Notes: a model not told the origin generated them from the sequence alone. 64,000 nt of DNA from Pseudomonas sp. AFG_SD02_1510_Pfu_092 (GCF_003331055.1 NZ_PUQD01000009.1:55995-119994), one strand, 5' to 3'. Shown: positions 55,411-64,000, numbered from the stretch's first letter. Translations and numbers: made by a program.

Positions 55411-56418
55411 TCACTCGCCCAACCGCTGCTCGCGCGACGGCGGGTAGCCAAAGTACGCCGCATAGCACTTGCTGAAGTGCGACACCGAAACAAACCCGCA
55501 GGCCACCGCCACCTCCATCACCGACAGGTCGGAATACTGCAGCAGGCGGCGGCTCTTGGTGATGCGCAACTCCATGTAGTAACGCCGTGGCGAGGTGCCC
55601 AGCTGGGCCTGGAACAGCCGGTCGATCTGCCGCCGCGAGCGCCCGCTGTAGGCGGCCAGTTGGTCGAGGCTGAGGGTTTCCTCGAGGTTGTTTTCCATCA
55701 GCTCGACGATGGTGCGCAGGTGCAGGCTCATCGACTTCTTCGCCCCGGGCCCGACCTGGCGGTAGCGGGCACCGGAGAACGACAGGATTTCCTCGACGCC
55801 TTCGGCCAGCCCGTCACCATACAAGCGGCGCACCAGGCCGAGCATCAGCTCCATGGCGCCGTTGGGGCTGGCGGCGCTGAGGCGGTCGCGGTCGAGGGTG
55901 AAGCTGGCGGGGGTGATGCGCGTCTGCGGGCTGCGCTCGGACAGGCTGGCGCGCTGCTCGGGGTGAATGCTGCAGCCGTAATCGTCCAGCACCCCGGCGC
56001 GGCCAAGGAACCAGGCGCCGTTCCATAGCCCGCCCAGGGCCATGCCATGGGCCGCGCAATCGCCCAGCAGGCGGTCGAGTTCGGGGTACTTCAAGGGCGT
56101 GCGCAAGCCGCCGCAGATCACCAGCAGGTCCAGCTCCCTGAGCGCCTCGGCGGACAACTCGGTGGCCACCAGCTCCAGGCCCAGGTCGCTGAGCACGCGG
56201 TCGCCATCCAGTGACAGCGGGGTGAAGCGGAAGCTGTCGGCGCGCAGCAGGTTGGCCGTGACCAGCACGTCCATGGCCACGGTGAAGCTGGCCATCGAGA
56301 AGTGTTCGAGCAATACGAAGTCGACCCGGTAGGGTGCCTGGGCATTGGCGCTGGTGGTCTTCAGCCGCAGCATGTTGCTGGTGCTGGTCTTCTTGCTGAA
56401 CTGGCGTGGCGTGGGCAC
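55411..56418 (-). CDS. GlxA/CdhR-type AraC-family regulator
   Basis: A 335-residue regulator from GTG 56418, which has CGGAG upstream; the open frame extends to 56565 but the leader there is not typical. An N-terminal DJ-1-like domain (VDFVLLEHFSMASFTVAMDV through GMALGGLWNGAWFLGRAG, with a Trp where enzymes have Cys) is followed by an AraC helix-turn-helix domain (LSLDQLAAYSGRSRRQIDRL and VMEVAVACGFVSVSHFSKCY). The GlxA subfamily in Pseudomonas controls carnitine, glycine betaine and arginine use. The target here is unknown. Confidence 0.9.
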   Translation of the reverse strand: MPTPRQFSKKTSTSNMLRLKTTSANAQAPYRVDFVLLEHFSMASFTVAMDVLVTANLLRADSFRFTPLSLDGDRVLSDLGLELVATELSAEALRELDLLVICGGLRTPLKYPELDRLLGDCAAHGMALGGLWNGAWFLGRAGVLDDYGCSIHPEQRASLSERSPQTRITPASFTLDRDRLSAASPNGAMELMLGLVRRLYGDGLAEGVEEILSFSGARYRQVGPGAKKSMSLHLRTIVELMENNLEETLSLDQLAAYSGRSRRQIDRLFQAQLGTSPRRYYMELRITKSRRLLQYSDLSVMEVAVACGFVSVSHFSKCYAAYFGYPPSREQRLGE

Positions 56419-56639
56419 TCTGGACTCCGCTTCCTGGCTGGCTTCGAGAGTGTGGCGGGTGGCTGGGGGAAAGACAATCTCCCGGGTGGCCCTGGCGCAT
56501 TGCAGGTCGTGTTCAGACAACCGGTCTGGCTTGGCCGGTTGCCGCAATGCTGACGCTTGCGTCATTGAGGGGATAAATCAATCTGAACCCGCAGCGTCCT
56601 TTGGCACCCAAAGCAGTACATGCCATTGGGAGGATGCTC

Positions 56640-56852
56640 ATGGAAATCGGAACGATCTGGTTCATCGTCGCCATGCTGGTGATTCTGCTGGAAATCCTGG
56701 CAATCTGGCACATCATCGGCAGTGATCGGCGCGCCGAGCGCAAGATGCTGTGGATCGTCTTTGTAGTGTACGCGCCGTTCCCCGGCTTGTTGTTCTGGGC
56801 CTGGCGCGGCCCACGGGCGGTGAAGGGCAGGGCGGTACTGGAAGAAAAGTAG
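56640..56852 (+). CDS. second PLDc_N-domain membrane protein
   Basis: A 70-residue protein with two membrane helices (IGTIWFIVAMLVILLEILAI and MLWIVFVVYAPFPGLLFWAW) and the loop GSDRRAERKM, ending GPRAVKGRA. GGAGG at 56629-56633 points to ATG 56640. Similar in layout to the 77-residue protein at 36991; both lack any catalytic domain. Confidence 0.82.
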   Translation: MEIGTIWFIVAMLVILLEILAIWHIIGSDRRAERKMLWIVFVVYAPFPGLLFWAWRGPRAVKGRAVLEEK

Positions 56853-56897
56853 GCGGTTCGGCATCAGGCGCGGGGGCGCCTGATGCCATTGCTGTTG

Positions 56898-57218
56898 CTA
56901 AAGGATATTGATGCGTATGGCCGGGCCCAGGCCACTGACCATCAAGCTGCCGTAGAACTTGACGCTGGACAGCACATGCAGGCGCTTGAGTTCGCCATGA
57001 ATGCGTTCGCGAATCAGCCGTTCCGCTTCCCGGGAACGGCCCTCCACCGTGGTGTTTTCCAGCTGCACCAGGCCTAGCAGGGTGGTTTCGATATGTTCCA
57101 CGGTGTCCAGCCCGAGGTTTTCCCGCAGGTGGTGGCGTGCCTGGGCGGCATCTGGCTCATCGCGTTCCGGGTCACGCGGCTTGATGGTATAGGCGAGTTG
57201 AAAATCGTGTGTGCTCAT
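56898..57218 (-). CDS. hypothetical protein
   Basis: A 106-residue soluble protein (MSTHDFQLAYTIKPRDPERD) with an arrangement of helices and strands and an alpha/beta end (LHVLSSVKFYGSLMVSGLGP). AAAACC precedes the ATG, a weak site. No family recognised. The next 190 bases show no gene. Confidence 0.68.
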   Translation of the reverse strand: MSTHDFQLAYTIKPRDPERDEPDAAQARHHLRENLGLDTVEHIETTLLGLVQLENTTVEGRSREAERLIRERIHGELKRLHVLSSVKFYGSLMVSGLGPAIRINIL

Positions 57219-57408
57219 AGGTTTTCCTTGTTGCGTGCAGGCCTCCGTGCCGGGACACGCAATCTAGCGCCTGACGGCCGCCGCGCATACAGACGCGTGG
57301 TTCAAGGGGGCAGGCGCACTGTACGAAACGTCCTACACCGCGCGCTTGACCTCAAGTGAACTCAAGGTCTGATACTGCGCCACTCTTTTACTTGAGCGAG
57401 GGCGCGTC

Positions 57409-57819
57409 ATGACTCATTCACCGGCATTTCGGCTGAGCAACCCGGAAGGTCTCTACGACCCCAGTGGCAATGCCTACTCCCATGTCGCCGAGGTGCGTGC
57501 CGACAGCCGCCTGCTGTTCATCGCCGGCCAGGGCGGGGAGGGCCGCGACGGGCAACTGTCGCCATTGTTCGCCGAGCAGGCACGCCAGGCGCTGACCAAC
57601 CTGCAGATCGCCCTGGACTCGAAAGGCGCCAGCCTGGCCCAGGTATTCAAGCTGACCCTGCTGATCGTCGAGCACTCAGAAGCCCGCCTGCGCGAGTGGG
57701 TCGCCGAGGCAGACAAGGCCTGGGGCCCGCACCTGAAACCGACCTGCACGCTGATTCCGGTACCCCGGCTGGCGCTGGACGGCATGCTGGTGGAGATCGA
57801 CGCCGTAGCCGCGGTCTAG
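57409..57819 (+). CDS. RidA-family protein
   Basis: A 136-residue protein of the imine-deaminase/YjgF-like fold. SRLLFIAGQGGEGRDGQL, EQARQALTNLQIALDSKGAS and LTLLIVEHSEARLREWVAEA, then PTCTLIPVPRLALDGMLVEI are the family blocks. In the last, the Arg of the canonical active site is present (VPRLA), as is the Glu. It may destroy reactive enamines or act on related ligands. Confidence 0.9.
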   Translation: MTHSPAFRLSNPEGLYDPSGNAYSHVAEVRADSRLLFIAGQGGEGRDGQLSPLFAEQARQALTNLQIALDSKGASLAQVFKLTLLIVEHSEARLREWVAEADKAWGPHLKPTCTLIPVPRLALDGMLVEIDAVAAV

Positions 57820-57842
57820 CGCCAGGCGCTGGCGCCGCGCCG

Positions 57843-58562
57843 TTAGAAAAACCTGCGCTGCGCCTTGAGCGTGAGCATGCTGTCGCAATAGCTGTTCATG
57901 CCCGAATAGGCGTCGCAGCCGGCGCCACTGAGGCTGGAACTGCTGTAGATCAGGTTCAGGTCGATACCCAGCCAGGGCCGCGACAGTTCCAGCGACCAAT
58001 CGGAAAAGGTATCTACCTGCTGGCCATCGCCGAGGGTGAAGGGCGTGCCGAGGCGGTGATGGGCTAGCTTGACGGTCAGGTCGACGTCGAACAGCGGCAG
58101 ATGGCCGAAGTCGGCGAACAAGGTGCCGGTGCGGTTGTCGGGGTTGTCGCGCAACGCCCCGCCGAACCGGCTGCCGAGCACCGACACGCCGCCGTACAGG
58201 GCGTAACTGTCGGGGCCGGCGATGTTGGGCTGACTGTAATGGATCAACCCCACCTCGTATCCCAGGCTGCTGTCAAAGCGGTGCTTGTAGCCCAGATAAC
58301 TGTCCAGGCGCAGGGTGGAATCAGGCGTCACGCCCATGCTCGGGGCGTACTGGCCCAGGTACCAGCCGCTGGCGTGGCTGAAATCGAGGCCGCCGTGAAA
58401 TGCACCGATGGCGGTGGGCGAAATCAGCCCTTGGGCCATGCTGCGGGAAGGTGTGGTGCCGAGGGTGAAGTCAAAGTCGCCCAGTTCGCGTTCGATCTGC
58501 TTGGCGAGCAGTGGTGGGCTGAACAGCAGTGCAGCACTCAGCAACAGAAGGGGCCTGGTCAT
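57843..58562 (-). CDS. TorF-family putative porin
   Basis: A 239-residue outer-membrane barrel. The signal peptide MTRPLLLLSAALLFSPPLLA precedes a barrel with strands such as GLDFSHASGWYLGQYAPSMG and GYKHRFDSSLGYEVGLIHYS. It ends with the aromatic Phe (AQRRFF) needed for outer-membrane insertion. The pattern matches the TIGR02001-like proteins. Substrate unknown. Confidence 0.83.
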   Translation of the reverse strand: MTRPLLLLSAALLFSPPLLAKQIERELGDFDFTLGTTPSRSMAQGLISPTAIGAFHGGLDFSHASGWYLGQYAPSMGVTPDSTLRLDSYLGYKHRFDSSLGYEVGLIHYSQPNIAGPDSYALYGGVSVLGSRFGGALRDNPDNRTGTLFADFGHLPLFDVDLTVKLAHHRLGTPFTLGDGQQVDTFSDWSLELSRPWLGIDLNLIYSSSSLSGAGCDAYSGMNSYCDSMLTLKAQRRFF

Positions 58563-58642
58563 GGTCTCCGTCCTGGAAGGCTTGCGGTTGAGCGCTAGAG
58601 CATACCTGTGCAGGTGCCGCGAGAAAACCTTGGTCAGCCCGT

Positions 58643-58894
58643 TCAGCCTCTGCTCGAGCGGTCGATGTCGGCGGCTTCGGTCACCACCGGCAGGTTGCCG
58701 GCACGCTGGATCACCCGCCGTTGCTGCTCGTAGTCGTCCAGCGACAGGCCACGGCGTTGCAGGGCTTCCAGTTGCAACTGGCGGGTTTCGTCGGCGCTGT
58801 AAGGGCGCAGTTCGGGGTGGTTGGCACAGCCGCTGATGACGGCGACGGCAAACAGCGCAAGGGTGGTGGGCAGCAGGCGGGCCAGGGTGTTCAT
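58643..58894 (-). CDS. small lipoprotein
   Basis: An 83-residue protein with signal peptide MNTLARLLPTTLALFAVAVI and lipobox ISGC, so lipid-anchored at Cys23. The mature part is short and helical (ADETRQLQLEALQRRGLSLD). No family known. Confidence 0.78.
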   Translation of the reverse strand: MNTLARLLPTTLALFAVAVISGCANHPELRPYSADETRQLQLEALQRRGLSLDDYEQQRRVIQRAGNLPVVTEAADIDRSSRG

Positions 58895-59137
58895 CAGGTA
58901 GCTCCAGGGGCCGAAGATGGGCGGCGAGGCGATGGAGCTAGGTTATTCGGCGATGTCGTTCGGCAGAAATTGCCGTTCTCGATAGTGACTATCGATGGCT
59001 ATAGCAGACCGGAGGGCGTGCTGGAAAAGCAGCAACCCTTCACCTTTGGCACACGAAAAGTTGTGCCCGCGCTTCTGGCCAAACCCACCGCCATTGCTAC
59101 CCTTAGTCCACGCGGTCTGACCTTGTGGGGATAAGCG

Positions 59138-60604
59138 ATGCGCATGCCATTGTTTGCTGTCCTGTCGACGCTCCTGTGCCTGGGCGCTGCGCCTGGCCTG
59201 GTGCTGGCCGAAGAGGTACCCGCGCCGGACCCGGCGCCCGCGGCCGCCACGGCGGCAAAGGACGCGGTGTTCACCCAGGAGCAACTGGACCAGATGACTG
59301 CGCCCATCGCCTTGTACCCCGATCCGCTGTTGGCCCAGGTGCTGATGGCATCGACCTACCCGGGCCAGGTCAGCGAAGCCGTGACCTGGTCCAAGGCCAA
59401 TCCCAAGGCCACCGGCGACGAGGCAGTCAAGCAGGTGGCGAAACAGCCTTGGGACCCGAGCGTCCAGGCGCTGGTGGCTTTCCCGCAGGTGCTGGCGACC
59501 CTCGGCCAGGACCCGGTCTGGGTGCAGCGCCTGGGGGACGCCTTCCTCGCCCAGCCCGACGATCTGATGGGCAGCGTGCAGCGCCTGCGCCACCAGGCCC
59601 AGGCCGCCGGCAACCTGCAGAGCAACCAGTACCAGAACGTGACCGTGCAGACCACGACCGCGCCGGCAGCGGCACCCGCGTCCAGCGCCAGCAGCACCCA
59701 GGTGGTCACCGCCAGCGCGCCGCCGACCACGATCGTCATCGAGCCGGCCGACCCGCAGGTGGTCTACGTGCCCACTTACAACCCGACCACCACCTATGGC
59801 ACCTGGGCCTATCCGGCGTCACCGCCGGCCTATTACCCGCCGCCACCGATGTACTACCCCGGTTCCGCGCTGCTGTCGGGCCTCGCCTTCGGCACCGGCG
59901 TGGCCATCGTCGCCTCGCTGTGGGGCGACTGTGACTGGGGTAACAACGATATCGACATCGACGTCAACCGCTACAACAACATCAACGGTAATAACCGCAT
60001 CACCAACACCCGGAACAAATGGCAGCACAACGCCGCCAACCGCGACGGCGTGCCTTATCGCGATGCCCGCAGCCGCCAGCAGTATGGCCGCCAGCTCGGC
60101 GGCGCCAGCCAGCGCACCGCGTTTCGCGGTGACGACGCCCAGCGCGCCCAGGCGCGGGACAAGGCCAGGGCCTCGATGGACCGCGCCGGTATTGAACGGC
60201 CGGCGACCAGTAACCGTCAGGCACGTGAGCAAATGCGTGAGGCGAAGGCGGACAACGCGGTCGGCAATCGCATGCAGTCCCGTCATGACACTGCCAGGGC
60301 TAGCGAGCGCCGCCAGGAAACCCGCGATGGCCAAGCCCGCCGGCAGGACAACCAGGTGAGTCAGCGCCGGTCGGGCGAGGGCCAGGCACGGCAAGTGGCA
60401 CAGAACCGGCCCGCCAACAGCGCCGGCCGGGCCCGCAACAATGCCTTCGATGGCGTGCGCTCGCCCTCGCGCACCAGCGCGCAGGCCAGCCGCGGCCGCA
60501 CCAGCCAGTCGTTCGCCCAGCGGCCAGGCGCATCGCGTGCCGCCGGGCACCAGATTTCCCGGCCCAGTGCACCGGCACGTCGCGGCGGGGGTGGCCGTCG
60601 ATGA
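59138..60604 (+). CDS. DUF3300 protein
   Basis: A 488-residue exported protein. The signal peptide is MRMPLFAVLSTLLCLGAAPG to about LAEE. The DUF3300 block follows (EQLDQMTAPIALYPDPLLAQ, TYPGQVSEAVTWSKANP, DPSVQALVAFPQVLATLGQD) then a Tyr/Pro-rich membrane-proximal region (PASPPAYYPPPPMYYPG) and a long, Arg/Gln-rich disordered tail. It overlaps the DUF2950 gene by ATGA. The two always seem to travel together in proteobacteria, and the pair's function is unknown. Confidence 0.92.
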   Translation: MRMPLFAVLSTLLCLGAAPGLVLAEEVPAPDPAPAAATAAKDAVFTQEQLDQMTAPIALYPDPLLAQVLMASTYPGQVSEAVTWSKANPKATGDEAVKQVAKQPWDPSVQALVAFPQVLATLGQDPVWVQRLGDAFLAQPDDLMGSVQRLRHQAQAAGNLQSNQYQNVTVQTTTAPAAAPASSASSTQVVTASAPPTTIVIEPADPQVVYVPTYNPTTTYGTWAYPASPPAYYPPPPMYYPGSALLSGLAFGTGVAIVASLWGDCDWGNNDIDIDVNRYNNINGNNRITNTRNKWQHNAANRDGVPYRDARSRQQYGRQLGGASQRTAFRGDDAQRAQARDKARASMDRAGIERPATSNRQAREQMREAKADNAVGNRMQSRHDTARASERRQETRDGQARRQDNQVSQRRSGEGQARQVAQNRPANSAGRARNNAFDGVRSPSRTSAQASRGRTSQSFAQRPGASRAAGHQISRPSAPARRGGGGRR

Positions 60605-61488
60605 ACCGTCAAGCGCTAGCAGCACTGGTACTCGCCGCCGGCATGGCCTGGTCCACCCTGGCCGCTGCACAGCAAGCCTTCCCGACGCCGGAGCAAGCTG
60701 TCGAATCCTTCGTCGCCGCGCTGGGCGAGGCGCAACCTGATGAAGCGCGCCTGGCTCAGTTGCTGGGCGATGACTGGCGTACCTATATCCCGCGCGGCGG
60801 TGTGCAGCGCAGTGATGTGGACACCTTCCTGCAGCAGTATCGCGCGCAGCACAGCCTGGACAGCGTGGGCGAGGGCAAGGCGATCCTGGCCGTGGGCAGC
60901 GATCACTGGACCTTGCCCATCCCGTTGACCAAGAGCAGCCAGGGCTGGCGCTTCGACCTCAAGGCCGGCAGCGCCGAAATCCGCGCCCGGCGCATTGGCC
61001 GCAACGAGCTGGGGGCCATGCAGTCGCTGCTGGCCTATCACGATGCGCAGATGGACTACGCCAGCGCGGACCACAACGGCAACGGTGCGCTGGAGTATGC
61101 GCAGAAAATCTTCAGCGAACCCGGCAAGCATGACGGGCTGTACTGGGACGATGACGGCGAGGTCAGCCCGCTGGGGCCGCTGTTCGGCCAGGACAGGGTC
61201 GGCGACGCCTGGTATGGCTACCACTTCCGCATCCTCGACGGCCAAGGCCCGTCCGCCCCGGGCGGCGCCTACAGCTACCTGATCGGCAACCAGATGAGCC
61301 GCGGCTTCGCCATGGTCGGCTGGCCGGCCAAGTACGACGACACCGGGGTGATGAGCTTCATGATCAGCCATGACGGCCAGATCTTCGAGAAAGACCTCGG
61401 GCCACACGGCGACATACTGGCCAAGGAGATGAAACGCTTCGACCCGGATGACAGCTGGAAGGTGGTCGATGTGCCAGCGGGGGATTGA
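60601..61488 (+). CDS. DUF2950 protein
   Basis: A 295-residue exported protein. The signal peptide is MNRQALAALVLAAGMAWSTL to AAAQQ. Then QAFPTPEQAVESFVAALGEA and the family's central LGPLFGQD, YHFRILDGQGPSAPGGAYSY and MVGWPAKYDDTGVMSFMISH blocks. It overlaps DUF3300 by ATGA, indicating coupled translation and probable complex formation. Confidence 0.92.
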   Translation: MNRQALAALVLAAGMAWSTLAAAQQAFPTPEQAVESFVAALGEAQPDEARLAQLLGDDWRTYIPRGGVQRSDVDTFLQQYRAQHSLDSVGEGKAILAVGSDHWTLPIPLTKSSQGWRFDLKAGSAEIRARRIGRNELGAMQSLLAYHDAQMDYASADHNGNGALEYAQKIFSEPGKHDGLYWDDDGEVSPLGPLFGQDRVGDAWYGYHFRILDGQGPSAPGGAYSYLIGNQMSRGFAMVGWPAKYDDTGVMSFMISHDGQIFEKDLGPHGDILAKEMKRFDPDDSWKVVDVPAGD

Positions 61489-61513
61489 GCAAGTCGTAGT
61501 TCCCGGCGCCGGT

Positions 61514-62284
61514 TCAGGGGGAGGTGCGCGATTCCAGGTCCATCTCGGCTGGCCAGTGCACCTTGGGGGCCAGACGCAAGGCGAATTCACACCAGAGCAC
61601 ATCGTTGTGGTCCTTGGGTTCGCCGGGTGGCGGGAGGGCTGAGGGGCCTTGCTGCATGTAAGTGCAGACATAGGCCCAGACATGCTGGTCGAGGCCCATG
61701 GTGCTTAAGTGAAAACGATCGATGACGTTGTTCGTGCCTGGCGCGACAATGGACAGCATGACTCCCCATTTGATAACGCCCCCACCGTTTGGCAGCGCGC
61801 CGTTCTGTGACCAGCGTTCGGCGCGAACCTGGGACCAGTCGTAGCAAACTGCTTTTACTTTCCAAGTGGCGAAAGGGTTCCACCAGCAATATCTGAAATT
61901 GTATGCGTAGATCTTTTTTCGTGCTCGATTGAACCGAAGTGGTTCGTCTCGGGGCGGAGATAGGCTCATTCGGATAAAGAGTGCCGATGCCCATATTTCA
62001 TACGCGAAGAATAATAGACCAATGAATAGGCGCTCGACATCTCTGGATTCAAAGCTCATTTTCATTACGTAGGATATCAGCAAGGCGAAGGCGATCGATG
62101 GCAGTGAGAGAAGCGCCATTATTTCTCTCGCCCAGCCGAGCGTTCTGGGTATTTCAAGATAGACAAGATCCTGATGGTTCGGGCTTTTTTCACCCAGGCT
62201 GGCTGCGATAGTGGCAGGGGTGTCAGGGTAGGGCAGGTCTTCCGTCCAGCCTTTGCATGGAGGAGCAAGTAGCGGACGAGGCAT
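61514..62284 (-). CDS. DUF6708-type membrane protein, second of two tandem copies
   Basis: A 256-residue protein (MPRPLLAPPCKGWTEDLPYP) with two membrane segments (LLSLPSIAFALLISYVMKM, LFIGLLFFAYEIWASALFIR) and a soluble C-terminal half. It is a close paralogue of the next protein upstream; the C-terminal halves share long blocks such as YDWSQVRAERWSQ, KWGVMLSIVAPGTNNVIDRF and QGPSALPPPGEPKDHNDVLW. DUF6708 proteins are found next to type VI secretion effectors. As a downstream, duplicated partner it may be an immunity or accessory protein. Inference from gene order. Confidence 0.8.
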   Translation of the reverse strand: MPRPLLAPPCKGWTEDLPYPDTPATIAASLGEKSPNHQDLVYLEIPRTLGWAREIMALLSLPSIAFALLISYVMKMSFESRDVERLFIGLLFFAYEIWASALFIRMSLSPPRDEPLRFNRARKKIYAYNFRYCWWNPFATWKVKAVCYDWSQVRAERWSQNGALPNGGGVIKWGVMLSIVAPGTNNVIDRFHLSTMGLDQHVWAYVCTYMQQGPSALPPPGEPKDHNDVLWCEFALRLAPKVHWPAEMDLESRTSP

Positions 62285-62352
62285 AAATATAATCCTTACA
62301 GGTTAAGTTTTTCTCTTGGTCGCGCTCCGCTGCCATAGGGTCGTTAGTGGAC

Positions 62353-63123
62353 TTAGGGCGCGGTGCGTGACTCCAGGTCGATGTCGGTTGGCCAGTTGAC
62401 CTTGGGTGCCAGACGCAGGGCGAATTCGCACCAGAGCACATCGTTGTGGTCCTTGGGTTCGCCGGGTGGCGGGAGGGCTGAGGGGCCTTGCCGCATGTAG
62501 GTACAGATGTAAGCCCAGGCATGTTGGTCAGCACCCATGGTATTTAAGCGAAAACGGTCGATGACATTGTTCGTACCAGGCGCGACGATGGACAGCATGA
62601 CCCCCCATTTGAAAACGACCCCACCGTTCGGCAGTACGCCGGTTTGTGACCAGCGTTCGGCGCGGACTTGGGACCAGTCGTAGCAAACTGCCTCGACTTT
62701 CCAGGTTCCGAAGGGCTTCCACCAACAGTGCTTGAAGTTGTATGCATACATTTTTCTACGGGCACGGTTGAAGCGAAGAGGTTCGTCTCGGGGGGGACCT
62801 ATGCTCACCCTGATGAAAAAAACCGATGCCCATATTTCACAGGCGAGGATTAAAATATCCAGTAGCAGCAGTCCGAAATCCCGGTCTGTAAAACTGGATA
62901 TCACGGGGCCGGGTTGAAGTATGGTGAATGCGATAGTTAGCAGTGTGAGCAGAAATATAATTTCCCTTGCCAAACCGATGGTTCTCGGGACTTCAAGGTA
63001 GATGGAGTCTAAGTGGTTTGCACTCTGATTTCCTAAACTGGCTTCGATTGTAGGGAGGGCATCGGGGTGCGGAAGGTCTTCTACCCAGCCTGTGCATGGC
63101 GGATTAAGGAGCGGGCGTGGCAT
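62353..63123 (-). CDS. DUF6708-type membrane protein, first of two tandem copies
   Basis: A 256-residue protein (MPRPLLNPPCTGWVEDLPHP) with the same layout as its neighbour: membrane segments IIFLLTLLTIAFTILQPGPV and GLLLLDILILACEIWASVFF, then the conserved soluble half (RFNRARRKMYAYNFKHCWWK). Its ATG overlaps the stop of the large upstream gene (TAATG), so it is translated with it. The N-terminal halves have drifted more than the C-terminal halves. Probable effector partner or immunity protein. Confidence 0.82.
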   Translation of the reverse strand: MPRPLLNPPCTGWVEDLPHPDALPTIEASLGNQSANHLDSIYLEVPRTIGLAREIIFLLTLLTIAFTILQPGPVISSFTDRDFGLLLLDILILACEIWASVFFIRVSIGPPRDEPLRFNRARRKMYAYNFKHCWWKPFGTWKVEAVCYDWSQVRAERWSQTGVLPNGGVVFKWGVMLSIVAPGTNNVIDRFRLNTMGADQHAWAYICTYMRQGPSALPPPGEPKDHNDVLWCEFALRLAPKVNWPTDIDLESRTAP

Positions 63124-64000
63124 TAAAATAAACTCTTTATGGATGATAATCTGTTTTCTAGTGATATGACTTTTGCGTAAAGCGACTGTTCGTTTTTGTT
63201 TGGCCAGTAAGTAAGTGTTAGTTCAATCGATTTTATGTTGTGGTTTTCTAGTAGTGGGATGGAATTGCTGATGTGTAGCGTTTTGTTTAGAGTTTTTAAC
63301 TGTACGTAATCGCTGGCGCTTTCAGGGTTGGCAAAGGTGTTTTTTGTTTCTTCGGGGACGTATTCGATTATTTTCGGGCGTGAGCTGTTGCCATGGAGGT
63401 GAAATGGTTGTCGGGTAAGCCCTGCTGGGTATACAGTCAGTTGCCATTTGTACTGTGCGTCGTCGGCGCTGAAATTTGGCAGGTTTATCTGTAAGGCGAG
63501 ATGAAAACCTGCCGCGACAGCAGCGCCATCGCTAATGAAGGCTCCTGTTTGTTCTGGCGTTTGCCCATTGCGGAATGATTGAAGTCGACTATCAATTGAC
63601 GCGTGCGCCGTCACTCCCAGAGTGGCCGCGTTCAATGCGCCAATTGAGGTGTCAAAGTCTTGTGAACTCTCCCAGCGCCGATGATCCGCTGGTAATCCCC
63701 ATCGACTATGTCGAGACCACAGTTCCAACAATGACGATTCTTGATTTTTGGCACGCGTCGCCAGCGTATAGGCGGCTAGACCAAGAATAATCGTAAAGCC
63801 AACAGGGCCGAGCAGTGAGGTTGCGAATAGTGCTGAATAAACGCCTGAGATTGCAGAAAATGCGGCTAATCGGGCTGCGCGACTGTAGCTTTCGGCTGAA
63901 GCCTTGTCCCCTTGGCGATCTGCCCGGACCAGCGCATTCACGTATTGCGCCGCATCCATGACACCCGCGAGCGCGCTGATTGCACCGCCGTACCTGGCCA
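63123..64000 (-). CDS. C-terminal part of a large protein, probable type VI effector (partial)
   Basis: The frame is open to the window edge (292 codons visible before the stop; residues before MDAAQYVNALVRADRQGDKA read ARYGGAISALAGV). It has a helical region and then membrane-like segments (FSAISGVYSALFATSLLGPV and GFTIILGLAAYTLATRAKNQ) and a beta-rich C-terminal domain (ALQINLPNFSADDAQYKWQL, SIELTLTYWPNKNEQSLYAK). Hydrophobic segments near the end fit the pore-forming VasX/BTH_I2691 effector group. The start, any MIX motif, and a vgrG gene lie outside the window. Confidence 0.65.
   Translation of the reverse strand, partial: ARYGGAISALAGVMDAAQYVNALVRADRQGDKASAESYSRAARLAAFSAISGVYSALFATSLLGPVGFTIILGLAAYTLATRAKNQESSLLELWSRHSRWGLPADHRRWESSQDFDTSIGALNAATLGVTAHASIDSRLQSFRNGQTPEQTGAFISDGAAVAAGFHLALQINLPNFSADDAQYKWQLTVYPAGLTRQPFHLHGNSSRPKIIEYVPEETKNTFANPESASDYVQLKTLNKTLHISNSIPLLENHNIKSIELTLTYWPNKNEQSLYAKVISLENRLSSIKSLF

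Overview
The window is about 64 kb of high-GC DNA from a Pseudomonas, most likely of the P. putida group. Three things point there. There is a ped-type periplasmic alcohol-oxidation cluster. Many copies of the REP palindrome built on GTGGGAGCGGG lie between genes. Protein sequences are typical of Pseudomonas (PqqA, ErcA, CyoABCD, FecI/FecR, AllE). I saw no tRNA, rRNA, insertion sequence or CRISPR array.

Layout. (1) 1-9.1 kb: a quinoprotein alcohol oxidation block. It runs from the tail of an upstream gene through a SoxYZ-like carrier, a metallo-beta-lactamase-fold hydrolase, a lanthanide-type PQQ alcohol dehydrogenase (pedH), an aldehyde dehydrogenase (pedI), a tiny pqqA, a pqqD, an iron-containing alcohol dehydrogenase (ercA-like) and a hybrid histidine kinase. 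(2) 9.1-14.7 kb: an amidohydrolase divergent from a LysR regulator, then a C45-type acyltransferase/peptidase and an MHS-family transporter, probably an amide or peptide scavenging unit. (3) 14.7-20.3 kb: a membrane protein, a ThDP enzyme, an iron-permease-family protein, exonuclease III and a seven-unit REP array. (4) 20.3-24.5 kb: one very large CheB-CheR-PAS-histidine kinase-receiver protein. (5) 24.6-45 kb: many small genes of general-stress or envelope type: a KGG-repeat protein, Mn catalase, a YciF-like protein, an MscS channel, a cyoABCD oxidase operon without cyoE, hemerythrin, an M42 peptidase, YetF, CinA-C, PLDc_N proteins, a Zn alcohol dehydrogenase, a DUF3618/holin-like trio, DJ-1/PfpI, a PuuD-like amidase and a YjdF-like protein. 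(6) 45-48.9 kb: an ECF sigma factor, a FecR regulator and a TonB-dependent receptor with a signalling domain, behind a likely Fur box. (7) 48.9-58.9 kb: a DUF72 gene broken by one stop codon, a REP array, a START-domain protein, ureidoglycine aminohydrolase with a flavin monooxygenase, a sulfonate-type binding protein and a TetR regulator, a GlxA/AraC regulator, RidA and a TorF-like porin. (8) 59-61.5 kb: a DUF3300/DUF2950 pair. (9) 61.5-64 kb: a lower-GC block with two tandem paralogous membrane proteins behind the C-terminal part of a large protein that leaves the window. I read this as a probable type VI effector with duplicated immunity or accessory genes.

The most interesting points are the dedicated pqqA-pqqD pair inside a lanthanide alcohol-dehydrogenase cluster, the duplicated partner genes at the right edge, the nested palindromic repeats, and the single-base interruption of the DUF72 gene. 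All functional names are from reading the protein sequences and from memory of families; no search was run.
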